A stretch of 38,872 nt of DNA from NCBI GenBank assembly GCA_026770585.1, contig MU647545.1:58590-97461 (forward strand), read 5' to 3'. Position numbers and translations under genes: made by a program. Below the pieces are notes generated by a model. The model saw nothing but the letters and a program-made list of their open reading frames with translations. It made no database searches and was not told the origin of the DNA. The DNA is from Baffinella frigidus. Lineage: Eukaryota; Cryptophyceae; Cryptomonadales; Baffinellaceae. Shown in pieces: positions 22,877 to 31,922 of the stretch (its first letter is position 1; every line of letters starts with the position of its first letter).

Positions 22877-23611
22877 TCAGGTGGGGGTCAAGCACAGCAT
22901 CTTGTACAGTGCACGTGTGGGCCCTGTGTTGTAGTATGGCGCTGGTGTACTGAGAACGATGCGCGCCCCTCGAATTGGGAGCATTAGATGAAGGGTGATC
23001 ATGACCACAAGTAAAACCCATTCTGCAAACGCACTGACATCTGGATACCCGACGAGGTCTGCCAAGGCAAACAATGGTAGAGCTATTGTTGAAATCGATA
23101 AGAGTCCTATGTCGAACCTTAACAAAGGGTGCCATATGAGACGTTCTACGCCATAATCTAGGTACAAAACCCAGCCGTTCAAAAACAGGCCACCTCCTGT
23201 AAACATGATCACCCCAGTGTAGTGTAAGCCCGGCATGCCAAGCACATCAAATAGAGCCAGTAGAATCAAGCCAAAGAATGAGATAAATACCATGAATCTT
23301 ATCATAAAACCCCGATCTGTATCAGCCCCAGTCATCCGCATGTCGCGCACTCTTGACGTTTGAACGATTATCGCGGCAATTGCAACTGAGGGTGTGATTG
23401 AAATGATCCACGCGTGTGCCAGATCAGGGGAAAGTACAAATGTGTCGCTCAGAAAGAGTAGAACGCTGAAGCCTGTATCTTGATGGGTCGCGGTCAGTCC
23501 ATACTTAGAGAACATGAAAACCATGATACCAAATTGTGCTATGGCTGACATGAGCGCTACAGAAACCCCAACAGAAACAGACACGATTGAGAACACCACA
23601 TTGCCAGACAT
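22877..23611 (-). CDS. Six-span DRAM/Frag1-like membrane protein
   Basis: Product of 244 residues, ATG at 23611, with about six hydrophobic spans. The pattern fits the Frag1/DRAM/Sfk1 family: a first span after a short N-terminus, a loop ending SPDLAHAWIISITPSVAIAA, a pair of spans around FDVLGMPGLHYTGVIMF, then a Glu-Trp in the last span (AFAEWVLLVVMITLHLML). Cellular members (DRAM, TMEM150, Sfk1) sit in lysosomal or plasma membranes and act in autophagy or phosphoinositide and sterol control. A viral copy could modify host membranes. The match is by eye and moderate. A TATATTAAAA box lies about 35 nt upstream. Confidence 0.65.
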   Translation of the reverse strand: MSGNVVFSIVSVSVGVSVALMSAIAQFGIMVFMFSKYGLTATHQDTGFSVLLFLSDTFVLSPDLAHAWIISITPSVAIAAIIVQTSRVRDMRMTGADTDRGFMIRFMVFISFFGLILLALFDVLGMPGLHYTGVIMFTGGGLFLNGWVLYLDYGVERLIWHPLLRFDIGLLSISTIALPLFALADLVGYPDVSAFAEWVLLVVMITLHLMLPIRGARIVLSTPAPYYNTGPTRALYKMLCLTPT

Positions 23612-23641
23612 TTCTGTATGATTGGATTTCCATTGAAATGA

Positions 23642-23653
23642 GTTTTAATATAA
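23642..23653 (-). promoter_or_regulatory. TATATTAAAA box of the DRAM-like gene
   Basis: The minus strand reads gtTATATTAAAAct, 31-42 nt before the ATG at 23611. Confidence 0.55.
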
Positions 23654-23713
23654 CATCACACGCTATCCTAAGCCCTTGGACCTAACACATCTGCCACCGG
23701 CCAGACGCGTGTT

Positions 23714-26242
23714 CTACGAAGCCACGACGATATCCGTGTACGGTGCCTTGGAGACGCTTTGCTTCATGTAAGATTCGGGTGTGAACGACTCGATCTCACT
23801 GCTGATGAACGCGTCGAGCATACCCGCCGAGAAGCCAGCCAGTAAGACGACACCGTCGTCCGTAGAGTTATGTATGGGGATCGCTTTACTAGCCCGGAGG
23901 TTCCAGAACACAATCCGTGGAGGTGTTAGGATGCCACAGGCAGCGTACATTTCTGTGATCGTGGTGTAGATTGTCTTACAATCTCTACCTCCACCACCAG
24001 GCGTAGCCTGATCCCACTCCATGTCTGTGAAGACAATGAGGTTCTCACTCGCAATCCGGGTACGCGACTCCTCATCTCCCTTGTCTTTGATAAGAGGCAT
24101 GAGCTGCATTTTGAAAGTAGCAATGAGGTCCGTGCTGAAACCAGCCCTCATTACCGAAATACCATGCATGATCCTCCCGAGAAGGAATACGTCCTTTGCC
24201 ATCATGCTCCTCACGTCACCCCATGAGCGGATGTCGTGCACGTTGGACTCTGGCGCATTACTGGATACTGAGTCTTCAAGCTGAACAGTGTCCATTCCAA
24301 TCACCAAATCTTCACCCAAATCTTCATCCGAATCTTCATCCATGGATTCAATTGGGGGATTCATAACGTTGAAGGGCGTTGGGTTCTCAGCAAAGGTCAT
24401 CACGTTGCAGAACCACGGACTGTTGGGGTCGTTCGCCAATGCAGTGATCAACCCGAGAGAAGTCGCGACATCCATCGGCACCCCTGTCATGCTACCACTC
24501 ACGTCCACCACTGGGATCCAAGAGCCGGTGCCTTTCTTCTTATGCGAAATGACACGATCCATTGTGTCTATGAACTGCAGCGTCAGCTCCTTTGATGTCT
24601 GGATATTATCGTCCAGTGAATCCGATGACATTTCCATCATACGGTACGTGCGCAACGCGGTGGCTGTGATCTGATGGATAAGCACAGCAGCAGAGTGTAC
24701 CTTATGGGTTTGCACTGTGTCTGGCTCCATTGCCTCTTGGATAGATTTGTCTAGAAACGCCTCGTAGCGCGTTTTATCGTTTTTCCTGAACGTCGTTTTC
24801 CCGTGTGTGTGACGACACAGTGAAGGCATGTTCTTGTACGAGACCTGGTCGAAATTCCCACCACCCACAAAGCTCTCCGGTACCAACGTCTTTCTGCGCA
24901 CGAGACTGAGAAGCGACCCATACAACTCATGGTTGGAAAGTTTGGCCCGTGTCAAAAACATCGGCAGTGTGACCCAGCTCTGGGTGGGGCATCCATCCAG
25001 TACACCTTTCCACCCAAACTTGTCCCGTAGGCCCATCGCCAGATTAATGGAACCACGAAGTCCCCATGGCGTGGGGATCTTCAACGTGAAAATCTTATCC
25101 AAAAGAGCCGAGGCAATATCTCCACCAAGTCCCGTGGCCTTGTCTACTGATCCGTTCAGTGATGGGGCCCACTTGTGGAAACACCCCGTGCATTCCACGT
25201 CGACATTCTGAACCAGGGAGGTGAGCTCCTGGATCATCCCTTCCACGAAGATAACCTTGATAACGTCCAGCAGGTCACAGACCCGCGGGTCCTTGCGTTC
25301 AGATTTGAAGGCCGAGATCTCAGCCTTCTCAATCTTACGGATCAAGTTCTTGCACGGGTGATTAACAACCTGTTCGAGGACATGGACGACCTTGGCCTTC
25401 TCCCATCCAGCCTTGGCCTCAGGGTGTTTGGTGTAGTCCCAAATGCGCCGCCTGTGCGGCTCCCAGTTTTTGGACCATCTCTTCATGATCTTCGTGTTGT
25501 TGTATGCCTCAATCGTCTGACACCCTTGCTTGTTGAAAGGAGCCTCTGGAAACACATCGTCGAGTTTATAACCAGACGACTCGGCGAACTGGCTCACCCT
25601 CTTGAGATATCTCTCACGTTTGCGCATCTGGTATGAAGGATGAACAGCCGAGCTCTCTGTAGTCGTAGTAGTGACGTCCGGTTCTTCATCATACTCACGA
25701 GTGTGTAGGACACACTTGTGGTTGGTAGAAGTCACCCGAGTGGGCCTATTCTCCAGCTGGCGACGGGCTGCGCGCGAGTCGAGGAATGAACGGTTCAAGC
25801 GATCGAGCCCTTCAATTCGGTAGTTGACGACCCCCATTGTCTCGTCGTACATGGCGTTGACTGCGAATCTGCACAGACATTGCAGAGAAGAGTTCTTCTG
25901 CACGAGATGTACGTTGGCGAGCGCGGTGCTAGGGTGGTACTGGAGTAGCCAGAGTAAAGCACGCTCGTAGTTGGTGCGGTCCATACACCCCCCTTCACGT
26001 ACGTTACCCAGTCGGAAGATCAACTGGGTGGTGAGAAGTGCATCTTCACCCCATGCGAGAAACAATAGTTCTTGCAGACGGGGAGTGTCGGTGTCCGGTA
26101 CTACTTGCGAGAACAAGTCGACACACGCACTGTCTGTCTTACTGTGCGCAAGTGCCCCATTCTCCGTGGGGGTCATGCCATCTGGGTATTGTGGCTCCAT
26201 AGACTCATCCGAGCTGTCGTATTCTGAAGAGCCAATTGACAT
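23714..26242 (-). CDS. DUF2828-type protein with C-terminal von Willebrand A domain
   Basis: Product of 842 residues, ATG at 26242. The layout matches DUF2828 proteins of plants, fungi and some giant viruses, which are relatives of TROVE/Ro60 proteins: a helical N-terminal region (LLFLAWGEDALLTTQLIFRL; YERALLWLLQYHPSTALANV), a middle segment with a Lys/Arg-rich region and VARRK/KNMPSLCRHTHGK-like blocks, and a vWA domain from about residue 575. The MIDAS motif DVSGSM is intact near residue 583, and the second acidic motif, LIVFTDMEWDQA, lies near 735. TROVE-vWA proteins form rings that hold misfolded or small RNAs, so an RNA-binding role in the cytoplasm or nucleus is inferred. An insert of about 30 acidic residues (PPIESMDEDSDEDLGEDL) sits inside the vWA part. 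Confidence 0.8.
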   Translation of the reverse strand: MSIGSSEYDSSDESMEPQYPDGMTPTENGALAHSKTDSACVDLFSQVVPDTDTPRLQELLFLAWGEDALLTTQLIFRLGNVREGGCMDRTNYERALLWLLQYHPSTALANVHLVQKNSSLQCLCRFAVNAMYDETMGVVNYRIEGLDRLNRSFLDSRAARRQLENRPTRVTSTNHKCVLHTREYDEEPDVTTTTTESSAVHPSYQMRKRERYLKRVSQFAESSGYKLDDVFPEAPFNKQGCQTIEAYNNTKIMKRWSKNWEPHRRRIWDYTKHPEAKAGWEKAKVVHVLEQVVNHPCKNLIRKIEKAEISAFKSERKDPRVCDLLDVIKVIFVEGMIQELTSLVQNVDVECTGCFHKWAPSLNGSVDKATGLGGDIASALLDKIFTLKIPTPWGLRGSINLAMGLRDKFGWKGVLDGCPTQSWVTLPMFLTRAKLSNHELYGSLLSLVRRKTLVPESFVGGGNFDQVSYKNMPSLCRHTHGKTTFRKNDKTRYEAFLDKSIQEAMEPDTVQTHKVHSAAVLIHQITATALRTYRMMEMSSDSLDDNIQTSKELTLQFIDTMDRVISHKKKGTGSWIPVVDVSGSMTGVPMDVATSLGLITALANDPNSPWFCNVMTFAENPTPFNVMNPPIESMDEDSDEDLGEDLVIGMDTVQLEDSVSSNAPESNVHDIRSWGDVRSMMAKDVFLLGRIMHGISVMRAGFSTDLIATFKMQLMPLIKDKGDEESRTRIASENLIVFTDMEWDQATPGGGGRDCKTIYTTITEMYAACGILTPPRIVFWNLRASKAIPIHNSTDDGVVLLAGFSAGMLDAFISSEIESFTPESYMKQSVSKAPYTDIVVAS

Positions 26243-26409
26243 CTGCCTTTCTTCAATAGGTCGCTACGTATCTGCCTGTAGATATAGGACGGGGAGGATA
26301 ACTTGACAATTTGATTTTTTTTCACTGGCCACCACAACACACGTAGCACCCGTGGGGTTAATCAAGACACGTCAGGTTTATCAGATAAGTATTTACTCAC
26401 AGGAATTAA

Positions 26410-27072
26410 ATGCGCGCACAGCTACGGGCCCACACCCAGCACTCTCTCGCTTTCTGGCCGGTTGTGCATAATATCTCGGGTCAGTTAGTGATGGACCGCG
26501 CGATACGCTGCGAGTACGTCAGCGGCTCTGGAAAGGTGTGCCGTAAGAAGAACTTTGGCAGTACACGATGTCTCTACAGTGTGTCTGGAAACGTGCTTTT
26601 CCGGCCCGGTAAGACAGACATGGTCTTCAAGGGTGTTAGGAATGTGGCCGCATTATGCAGTACACTCCAACGCGCGACGGATGGCGTACTCGTGAACATC
26701 CGTGTGTCTATGCTGGTGATGACTATCCAGCTGCAGAAGAAGTTCTCTGTAAGAGAGAAGTGTCCACTGGAACTGGCATTCGTCCGCATCTGTGGCCCGA
26801 CCTCCGTCTACATGCTGCCCCGCACAGAAGAAGAATCGAACGCGCTCATCTTCCGCATCAACCACTGGGCGACGTTTCTCCCTGGGCAACCAACCCTCGC
26901 AACTGAGATGGACACACTCGGCTGTATCATGAGCATCTCTCGGCTGGGGGTATGTACCATACGGGTATCGAGTCCATGCAGAGGGTCACTTGCGGAATGG
27001 ATTACGACACAACAGTCGGTGCACCAGGCGCTGTGCCACTTCGCGACCTTCACCGTAGCAATTCCTCTATAG
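26410..27072 (+). CDS. Unassigned protein, possibly a divergent TBP-like fold
   Basis: Product of 220 residues, ATG at 26410 directly after gtatttactcacaggaatta. A Cys pair region (RCEYVSGSGKVCRKKNFGST) opens the protein. The segment GNVLFRPGKTDMVFKGVRN resembles the strand-turn-strand that ends a TBP repeat (phenylalanine, Gly-Lys, then a Gly-Arg/Lys turn), and a similar shape recurs later (GCIMSISRLGVCTIRVSSP). Two such repeats would fit a TBP saddle, which would matter for the TATTTAA promoters here. The match is weak and done by eye; DNA-facing Phe residues cannot be confirmed. ATG 26491 (MDRAIRCEYV) is an alternative start. Confidence 0.55.
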   Translation: MRAQLRAHTQHSLAFWPVVHNISGQLVMDRAIRCEYVSGSGKVCRKKNFGSTRCLYSVSGNVLFRPGKTDMVFKGVRNVAALCSTLQRATDGVLVNIRVSMLVMTIQLQKKFSVREKCPLELAFVRICGPTSVYMLPRTEEESNALIFRINHWATFLPGQPTLATEMDTLGCIMSISRLGVCTIRVSSPCRGSLAEWITTQQSVHQALCHFATFTVAIPL

Positions 27073-27106
27073 GTCTGGTCTCTATAGGTCTGGGCATCGG
27101 AGAACT

Positions 27107-29176
27107 TCAATGATTCAAAGGGCGTAACGGGTCGGGCTCCGAGAGCAATGTTTTTATAATAAATTGGACTTTGGATTTGCAGTGTGATGGAGCCATCCCA
27201 TTGAGCATCAGCGGCAATCGCAGTAGCATCCGAGTGGCAGACTTGTGGTTCTTTGCACGCATCTTCAACCCCCACTCTCCAGGAGACGACTGTGGATTTA
27301 AATCGCTTCCCAGGATCCAGGCCAGACTTTCATACCGCTCTTTATGAGGGTTGAGTATGTACGTCATCTGGTTGAAGTATTGAATCGTGGCATCCGTAAT
27401 TTCGTCGGTGGTTGTTTCAAGGTGTCCTGAATATATATTATCCGAGTCCGGTGCCTTGCTTAACGTAGCAATCCTCTTATGTATGGGCGGTATGTTGTGT
27501 AACTTGGATAAATAATCATGGTTGGTGGTTTGCGTACTCTTATTTTCCAAAATAAACATGAACATAGCCATCCCAAGACCGCCATCCAATACATTCGATA
27601 CAGAATCCAAGCTATCTTTGAGTAGTTCACTGAACCCCTTGTTGTAAGATTCAGCAGATCGTTCCCCTTGGAATCGTTGTATTGATGCAGCATCTTTGAA
27701 GAAGTATTCGAATACATTATTTCCAGATGTCTTGCTATCGTTTCTCCCATCTGCGCGTATACTTCTATTGAAGAGACCCACGCGAGTTGATGGTCTTACA
27801 TAATCTTTTCCGATATGCGCGTCTGCACTCTCCGTGACCACATATTTCCAGAACTCATCCAGATTACATGATATACCAAGATTGGAATGGACCCCTTGGC
27901 CTGCATGTACAATATCATGGCTGGTCGTCATACAGACGTGCATGATTGAGGAACCCAGTATCGCAGCGTAGCTCTGGTACTTGTTGCGTAAAAAAGGTTT
28001 CACATCTTTTTTGTGTGCCAGTGTGAAACGGGTTATCGCCGTTGCATCATGTAGACATGCCGTCACTACCTGTAAGTTCAACTGAATGAGCAAACATATA
28101 AAGTGTTTTAGAAACTTAGCACCCACAAAGGATTGTCCCTGTTCACCAATCTCAATGTCATCCCCCTCATTCTTCTTCATTTCATATCGTTCCAATAGTC
28201 TGAGACTTACATTTGCCCGTATTCTCTGCATAAGGAAGATAGCTACCTGCGCTTGTTTCCGACCAAGTTTTTCGACGAATGCTGTTTTCTTGATTTCTTC
28301 TGGGTCATCCCCATCGGGGTCATGCTCAACATCGTCTGGTTCTTCTTCGATATCTGGGGCACGTTCATCTTGCTCATTTCCATATCTTGCTGGTTTAGCC
28401 GCAGCTTTCGTGGGTTTCTTTGTTGCTTTGAGGGCGGGTTTGTCGATCCCGACGATACTCCACACGGTTGTCCAGAATGTCTGTGTCATCGTCTGTTGTC
28501 TGTTGCATGTGTAACAGGTAGAGTGTACGTACACATCGTCAAATTTTTCTCTGTTTTTCATGTTCTCATTTGAGGACAGGGTTTCGAGGTTTTCAAGCAG
28601 CCATGTTTTTACACCATCTTTTGTGGTACGGTCGTCTTCGACGAACGCACAGTGAGTTGCAAGTGCGGTGTCGAAAGTCCACATAACTTGACGCATGACG
28701 TTGCCCTCTATGATTTCCATGTTATGATCCTGCCATTGTACCATGTTAGGGGGTATTGCCGGCAACCCTGCCGGTTGTGCAACACCGTCTGGAGTCCGCA
28801 CCAACCCTGCCAGATATATCCTGAATCGACCGAGACTGTCCATTCCATCGTATTCATCCTTTGATTCTGCGTCCCATTTACTGTATTCATCCGGCTGTAA
28901 GTTGACACGCCTTGCGTTGTATTGACCCATACTGACTTTGGCATGTTTATGCAGGACGTGTGCTCTTTCGTGGTTGGTGAAGAGACCGTTCGCCGTGTAA
29001 GCCTTCTCCGGTAGTTGTATGTACAGTCTCTCTATAGCGTACAAAGCACTCCCTAGTGCCGATTCGTCACCGCAAGACCATTTGTAAGGCCACCCACACA
29101 TCATACACTGTCTATCAATTGCTGCAAGTGTGTTCCAAGAGCCCTCCTGTGCTATATGGTAATTCGTTGCTGGCAT
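27107..29176 (-). CDS. Large unassigned protein near the terminase, 689 residues
   Basis: ATG at 29176. The N-terminus has a CMMCGW...C cluster (residues about 23-33) and a second CxxC pair (HSTCYTCNRQQ, about 225), both possible zinc sites. A Lys/Pro/Ala-rich linker and an acidic stretch (EEEPDDVEHDPDGDDPEE) separate it from a helical C-terminal 390 residues. No membrane span or catalytic motif is seen. It lies in a leftward run with the 541-residue protein, close to the terminase. In tailed-phage-like viruses, portal and capsid genes often lie near terminase; this protein has a suitable size for a portal but no portal signature that I can read. Confidence 0.75.
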   Translation of the reverse strand: MPATNYHIAQEGSWNTLAAIDRQCMMCGWPYKWSCGDESALGSALYAIERLYIQLPEKAYTANGLFTNHERAHVLHKHAKVSMGQYNARRVNLQPDEYSKWDAESKDEYDGMDSLGRFRIYLAGLVRTPDGVAQPAGLPAIPPNMVQWQDHNMEIIEGNVMRQVMWTFDTALATHCAFVEDDRTTKDGVKTWLLENLETLSSNENMKNREKFDDVYVHSTCYTCNRQQTMTQTFWTTVWSIVGIDKPALKATKKPTKAAAKPARYGNEQDERAPDIEEEPDDVEHDPDGDDPEEIKKTAFVEKLGRKQAQVAIFLMQRIRANVSLRLLERYEMKKNEGDDIEIGEQGQSFVGAKFLKHFICLLIQLNLQVVTACLHDATAITRFTLAHKKDVKPFLRNKYQSYAAILGSSIMHVCMTTSHDIVHAGQGVHSNLGISCNLDEFWKYVVTESADAHIGKDYVRPSTRVGLFNRSIRADGRNDSKTSGNNVFEYFFKDAASIQRFQGERSAESYNKGFSELLKDSLDSVSNVLDGGLGMAMFMFILENKSTQTTNHDYLSKLHNIPPIHKRIATLSKAPDSDNIYSGHLETTTDEITDATIQYFNQMTYILNPHKERYESLAWILGSDLNPQSSPGEWGLKMRAKNHKSATRMLLRLPLMLNGMAPSHCKSKVQFIIKTLLSEPDPLRPLNH

Positions 29177-29233
29177 GTGAGCGGGGTGGGAGGTGATGTC
29201 ATACCAGACTGGACACGCTCTAATACAAATAGC

Positions 29234-29239
29234 TTTATT
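29234..29239 (-). other. Polyadenylation signal AATAAA
   Basis: On the minus strand AATAAA lies about 30 nt after the stop of the 541-residue gene (29267), upstream of the next leftward gene. Confidence 0.5.
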
Positions 29240-29266
29240 TGATTTACTTACAAGCCAGAATTATTA

Positions 29267-30892
29267 TCAGAGCCGTGTGATGGTACTCTCTGTAGCTGTG
29301 GTGAGCGATGAGTCCTTTTTCTTCGAATGCACCTTGGCTCGTTTCGTTGTGGGTGCTTGCTGTAGTATGGTTTCATCGATCGCTTCAGTAATGACTATCT
29401 CGGAGTTGATGGATGGGATACACACGATGGAGGGGGCGGCGGATACTCGCTGTGCCTTGACGGACGTGGAAAACCCACGCTCCAGTCGCTCTGCATCCGT
29501 CAGTGGGATTGCCTTACGCACAACCCCGCGAGGTGGGACATTGCGCTCTTGTGTCATCGTGTCGACACGTGCGTTAAGGGCGACAGCCCGTGGATTGCCT
29601 GCGGTGGTGAGATACTGGGGCCGCACATTTACACTCTGACCAACAAACACTGCAGCCATAGCTGTATTCCTTTTCGTCATGTTATTTATGCGACTGATTT
29701 CTTTGTACGCGTACCTTTCCGCTTCGCGCATTTTGTGAGTCCATACATTGTTCACCCACGTGATGGATATGGTACTCTGCAGTACGGCCCCCAGATGGAA
29801 CGAAGCCGCATTATTAGAAGAATCTATTTGTGTGACCTTCTGGTGCATCATCTGTGGCATGCAAACGTGCCAATAACCCGTTTTCGGTACCCGACCTGAT
29901 ACAACCTTGGAGTTTTGGTCACGAGTGACAAAATCATGATTCTTGCACGGGCATATCTGTGGGTATCTTAGGTTATTGGCACCACGGGGTTTGTCTATGA
30001 CACCAAACGTTTTTGTAATCAACTGTTTGGAGAAGTTCAGAGAATACGTGGAATGATCCTGCATCTGAACACTGAACCCGAGCTCCGACCCAGAGCTGAT
30101 GTTCATACCACGCCAGTAGTTGCAAAGGTTTTCGTTGCGTCCATTGATTGAAATCGTTACAATGAACGCGACCGGCCATGTCACCGCAGTGTTTGAGCCC
30201 TGGTGTTGTCCACCCTGCTTCTCAGATCCAATCACAACACCGAGGGGACGGAAGTGGTCACGGATCAGCTCTTCTGCGATGAACATCAAGGTGGCCTCCT
30301 CATCGGTATTCTTTTCACCTAGTACCCCCTGCTGTATAATGTTGTATTCCTCTTCGATGCCAAGAGCGGCAGCGTACTCACCCCATCCGGGATTCACGCC
30401 AGCCGCTGGGGTAAACAAACCACGCATGATGTAGTTGACGGTTGCAAGGTTGCAGATGTAGTCCACTGCCCGACCAGCCCCTTTTCGAAAATAGTCACTG
30501 GTATTGGTCATGTTCTTGATCTTTGCGTCTGAGGTTGCGAAGCGGATACTAAACGCGATATCCCCGTCAGAAACAGCATGGGGTAGCATGAAATTCATAG
30601 CTTCGTGGCTCTGGTTAGGGGCCGGCAGAAGTAGCTGTGGGACGATTTTCTGAATGTTGTGCGGGTTTGCAAGGTACGCAGTTTGCGTGGATAGACGTGC
30701 AGAATCCCCGTATGCATACGGGTCCATGTTACTAAAAAGCGATGAACCGGCGTTGATGCGCGCATCTGCCGTTCCATCCAGACCCCCACCCATACCCGCG
30801 GTGCTGAGAGGGGGTAGCATCGAGCCCTGGTTGAAAACGGCCTCTGGCATGCGGATGCTGCCACCTGTGAGGTCTCCGAAGAAAGTCGACAT
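29267..30892 (-). CDS. Candidate virion structural protein, 541 residues
   Basis: ATG at 30892, preceded by a strong TATATATTTAAG box. The N-terminal 80 residues are Gly/Ala/Ser-rich and flexible. The core mixes beta strands and helices (VTWPVAFIVTISINGRNENL; NYWRGMNISSGSELGFSVQM) and holds a Cys-x-Cys (QICPCKNHDF). The C-terminal 130 residues are Thr/Ala/Arg-rich, with a basic KRAKVHSKKK patch. No span or enzyme motif. The Ala/Asn-rich composition, the strong TATA box and the neighbouring terminase and HNH genes suggest a capsid-associated protein. This is contextual; no HK97 motif can be recognised by eye. Confidence 0.75.
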   Translation of the reverse strand: MSTFFGDLTGGSIRMPEAVFNQGSMLPPLSTAGMGGGLDGTADARINAGSSLFSNMDPYAYGDSARLSTQTAYLANPHNIQKIVPQLLLPAPNQSHEAMNFMLPHAVSDGDIAFSIRFATSDAKIKNMTNTSDYFRKGAGRAVDYICNLATVNYIMRGLFTPAAGVNPGWGEYAAALGIEEEYNIIQQGVLGEKNTDEEATLMFIAEELIRDHFRPLGVVIGSEKQGGQHQGSNTAVTWPVAFIVTISINGRNENLCNYWRGMNISSGSELGFSVQMQDHSTYSLNFSKQLITKTFGVIDKPRGANNLRYPQICPCKNHDFVTRDQNSKVVSGRVPKTGYWHVCMPQMMHQKVTQIDSSNNAASFHLGAVLQSTISITWVNNVWTHKMREAERYAYKEISRINNMTKRNTAMAAVFVGQSVNVRPQYLTTAGNPRAVALNARVDTMTQERNVPPRGVVRKAIPLTDAERLERGFSTSVKAQRVSAAPSIVCIPSINSEIVITEAIDETILQQAPTTKRAKVHSKKKDSSLTTATESTITRL

Positions 30893-30916
30893 GCTGATAC
30901 ACTGATTTATTTACAC

Positions 30917-30930
30917 GCTTAAATATATAC
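30917..30930 (-). promoter_or_regulatory. TATATATTTAAG box of the 541-residue protein gene
   Basis: The minus strand reads gTATATATTTAAGcg, 25-38 nt before the ATG at 30892. It is the longest TATA match in the window. Confidence 0.7.
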
Positions 30931-30951
30931 ACCCCTGTGGCCGTGGGTTCT

Positions 30952-31581
30952 CTAGTAGCTACCATCTACAAAATACCGCTGCATACGCCACTCACGGTTC
31001 AAAGCTAGCAGCTTCACTCCGGCGTCAGACGCCGCCCATAAATCGAAGTCGAACTTGGCGTGCTTGGCGAGATTTTCCTTCGCCGGCAAAATTTGTAGAT
31101 TGAAAAAATGATTTGCGGTCCGTTGCTCGAATTCACAGTGTAGATCTTTAAAGCTTGCCATCGGTCGGATGTGGTCAACGTGGACGTCCTTGTCTAGCAT
31201 CTTCAGTCCACGATCGTTGTCCTCGAGATGCTCTTTCAGGTGTACCCAGGTACAGCCAATGAGCTCCTGCGTCCTGGCCGTCTTCTTGAACCCTTGAGCC
31301 TTCAAACAAGCTGACAGCCTACTCCGTATCCTCATCGTGACGCGATACACTGCATCGTTCTTGAGGCGGTTGATGTAGTAGTTTGGATTCTTTTCACGCC
31401 AGAGTTTCCTACGAATGACTACTTCATCCCAAGTGGCCTTCTGATGTTTACAGATACGAGTGATGATCCTATCCCGGTTCTCGAGATAGTACTCGCGCGC
31501 CTTGTGTTTGTTCCGATTATAATACGCTTTGTTGCTCGCTCGCTTCCTATTGACCACTTCGTCGTCACTTGGGGGCTTCAT
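30952..31581 (-). CDS. HNH endonuclease (phage/virus type)
   Basis: Product of 209 residues from ATG 31581; the open frame extends to a TTG at 31617, which is not needed. The first 80 residues are a Lys/Arg/Asn-rich helix (NKAYYNRNKHKAREYYLENR) common in phage HNH proteins. The catalytic part reads ELIGCTWVHLKEHLE, then HVDHIRPMASF (His134, Asp136, His137), then FFNLQILPAKENLAKH (Asn161, Asn170). This is the usual order of the beta-beta-alpha metal site. HNH nucleases next to terminase occur in phages as packaging cofactors or as homing enzymes. A TATAAAAA box lies about 60 nt upstream. Here the gene is antisense to and directly upstream of the terminase exons. Confidence 0.85.
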   Translation of the reverse strand: MKPPSDDEVVNRKRASNKAYYNRNKHKAREYYLENRDRIITRICKHQKATWDEVVIRRKLWREKNPNYYINRLKNDAVYRVTMRIRSRLSACLKAQGFKKTARTQELIGCTWVHLKEHLEDNDRGLKMLDKDVHVDHIRPMASFKDLHCEFEQRTANHFFNLQILPAKENLAKHAKFDFDLWAASDAGVKLLALNREWRMQRYFVDGSY

Positions 31582-31922
31582 TTTGCAAGTGACAGAACAC
31601 GATTCTGGCCGTCGCAAGCAGTACTTATCGATTCCTTTTTATAATGAGACACACACGTGTGTTACGTGTGTTGCTTGTAAGGCAATCGCTGGTATATCAC
31701 GGAGCCTCCGTGGGTTGTACGTCTGCTGCGTTTGCCTGCTGCGTGCTTTTAATTGGATTGGTGTTTATTCTCTGGACAATACTAACACGTGTGTGGGGGT
31801 GGTGTGGCAGGTCCAGGTGCTGTCCCAGACCCAAACACCCTTTCTTTGTGCAAATTGTACCTTGTAACTTGTATGGATGAGATACTGACTTTATGTTTCT
31901 CGGCATGTACTTGGATTCGCAG
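31582..31922. other. Region upstream of first recognised terminase exon
   Basis: It contains the TATAAAAA box of the HNH gene (about 31636-31645, minus strand) and plus-strand frames that could hold 5' terminase exons. One frame (through NWIGVYSLDNTNTCVGVVWQ) reaches a donor-like CCAG|GTGCTGTCCC at 31817. The stretch 31817-31922 resembles the other terminase introns: a CACCC block, CTTGTAACTT, and a TACTGAC branch-like site before TTCGCAG. A perfect TACTAAC lies at about 31779. I could not find a Walker A motif here. Confidence 0.45.
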
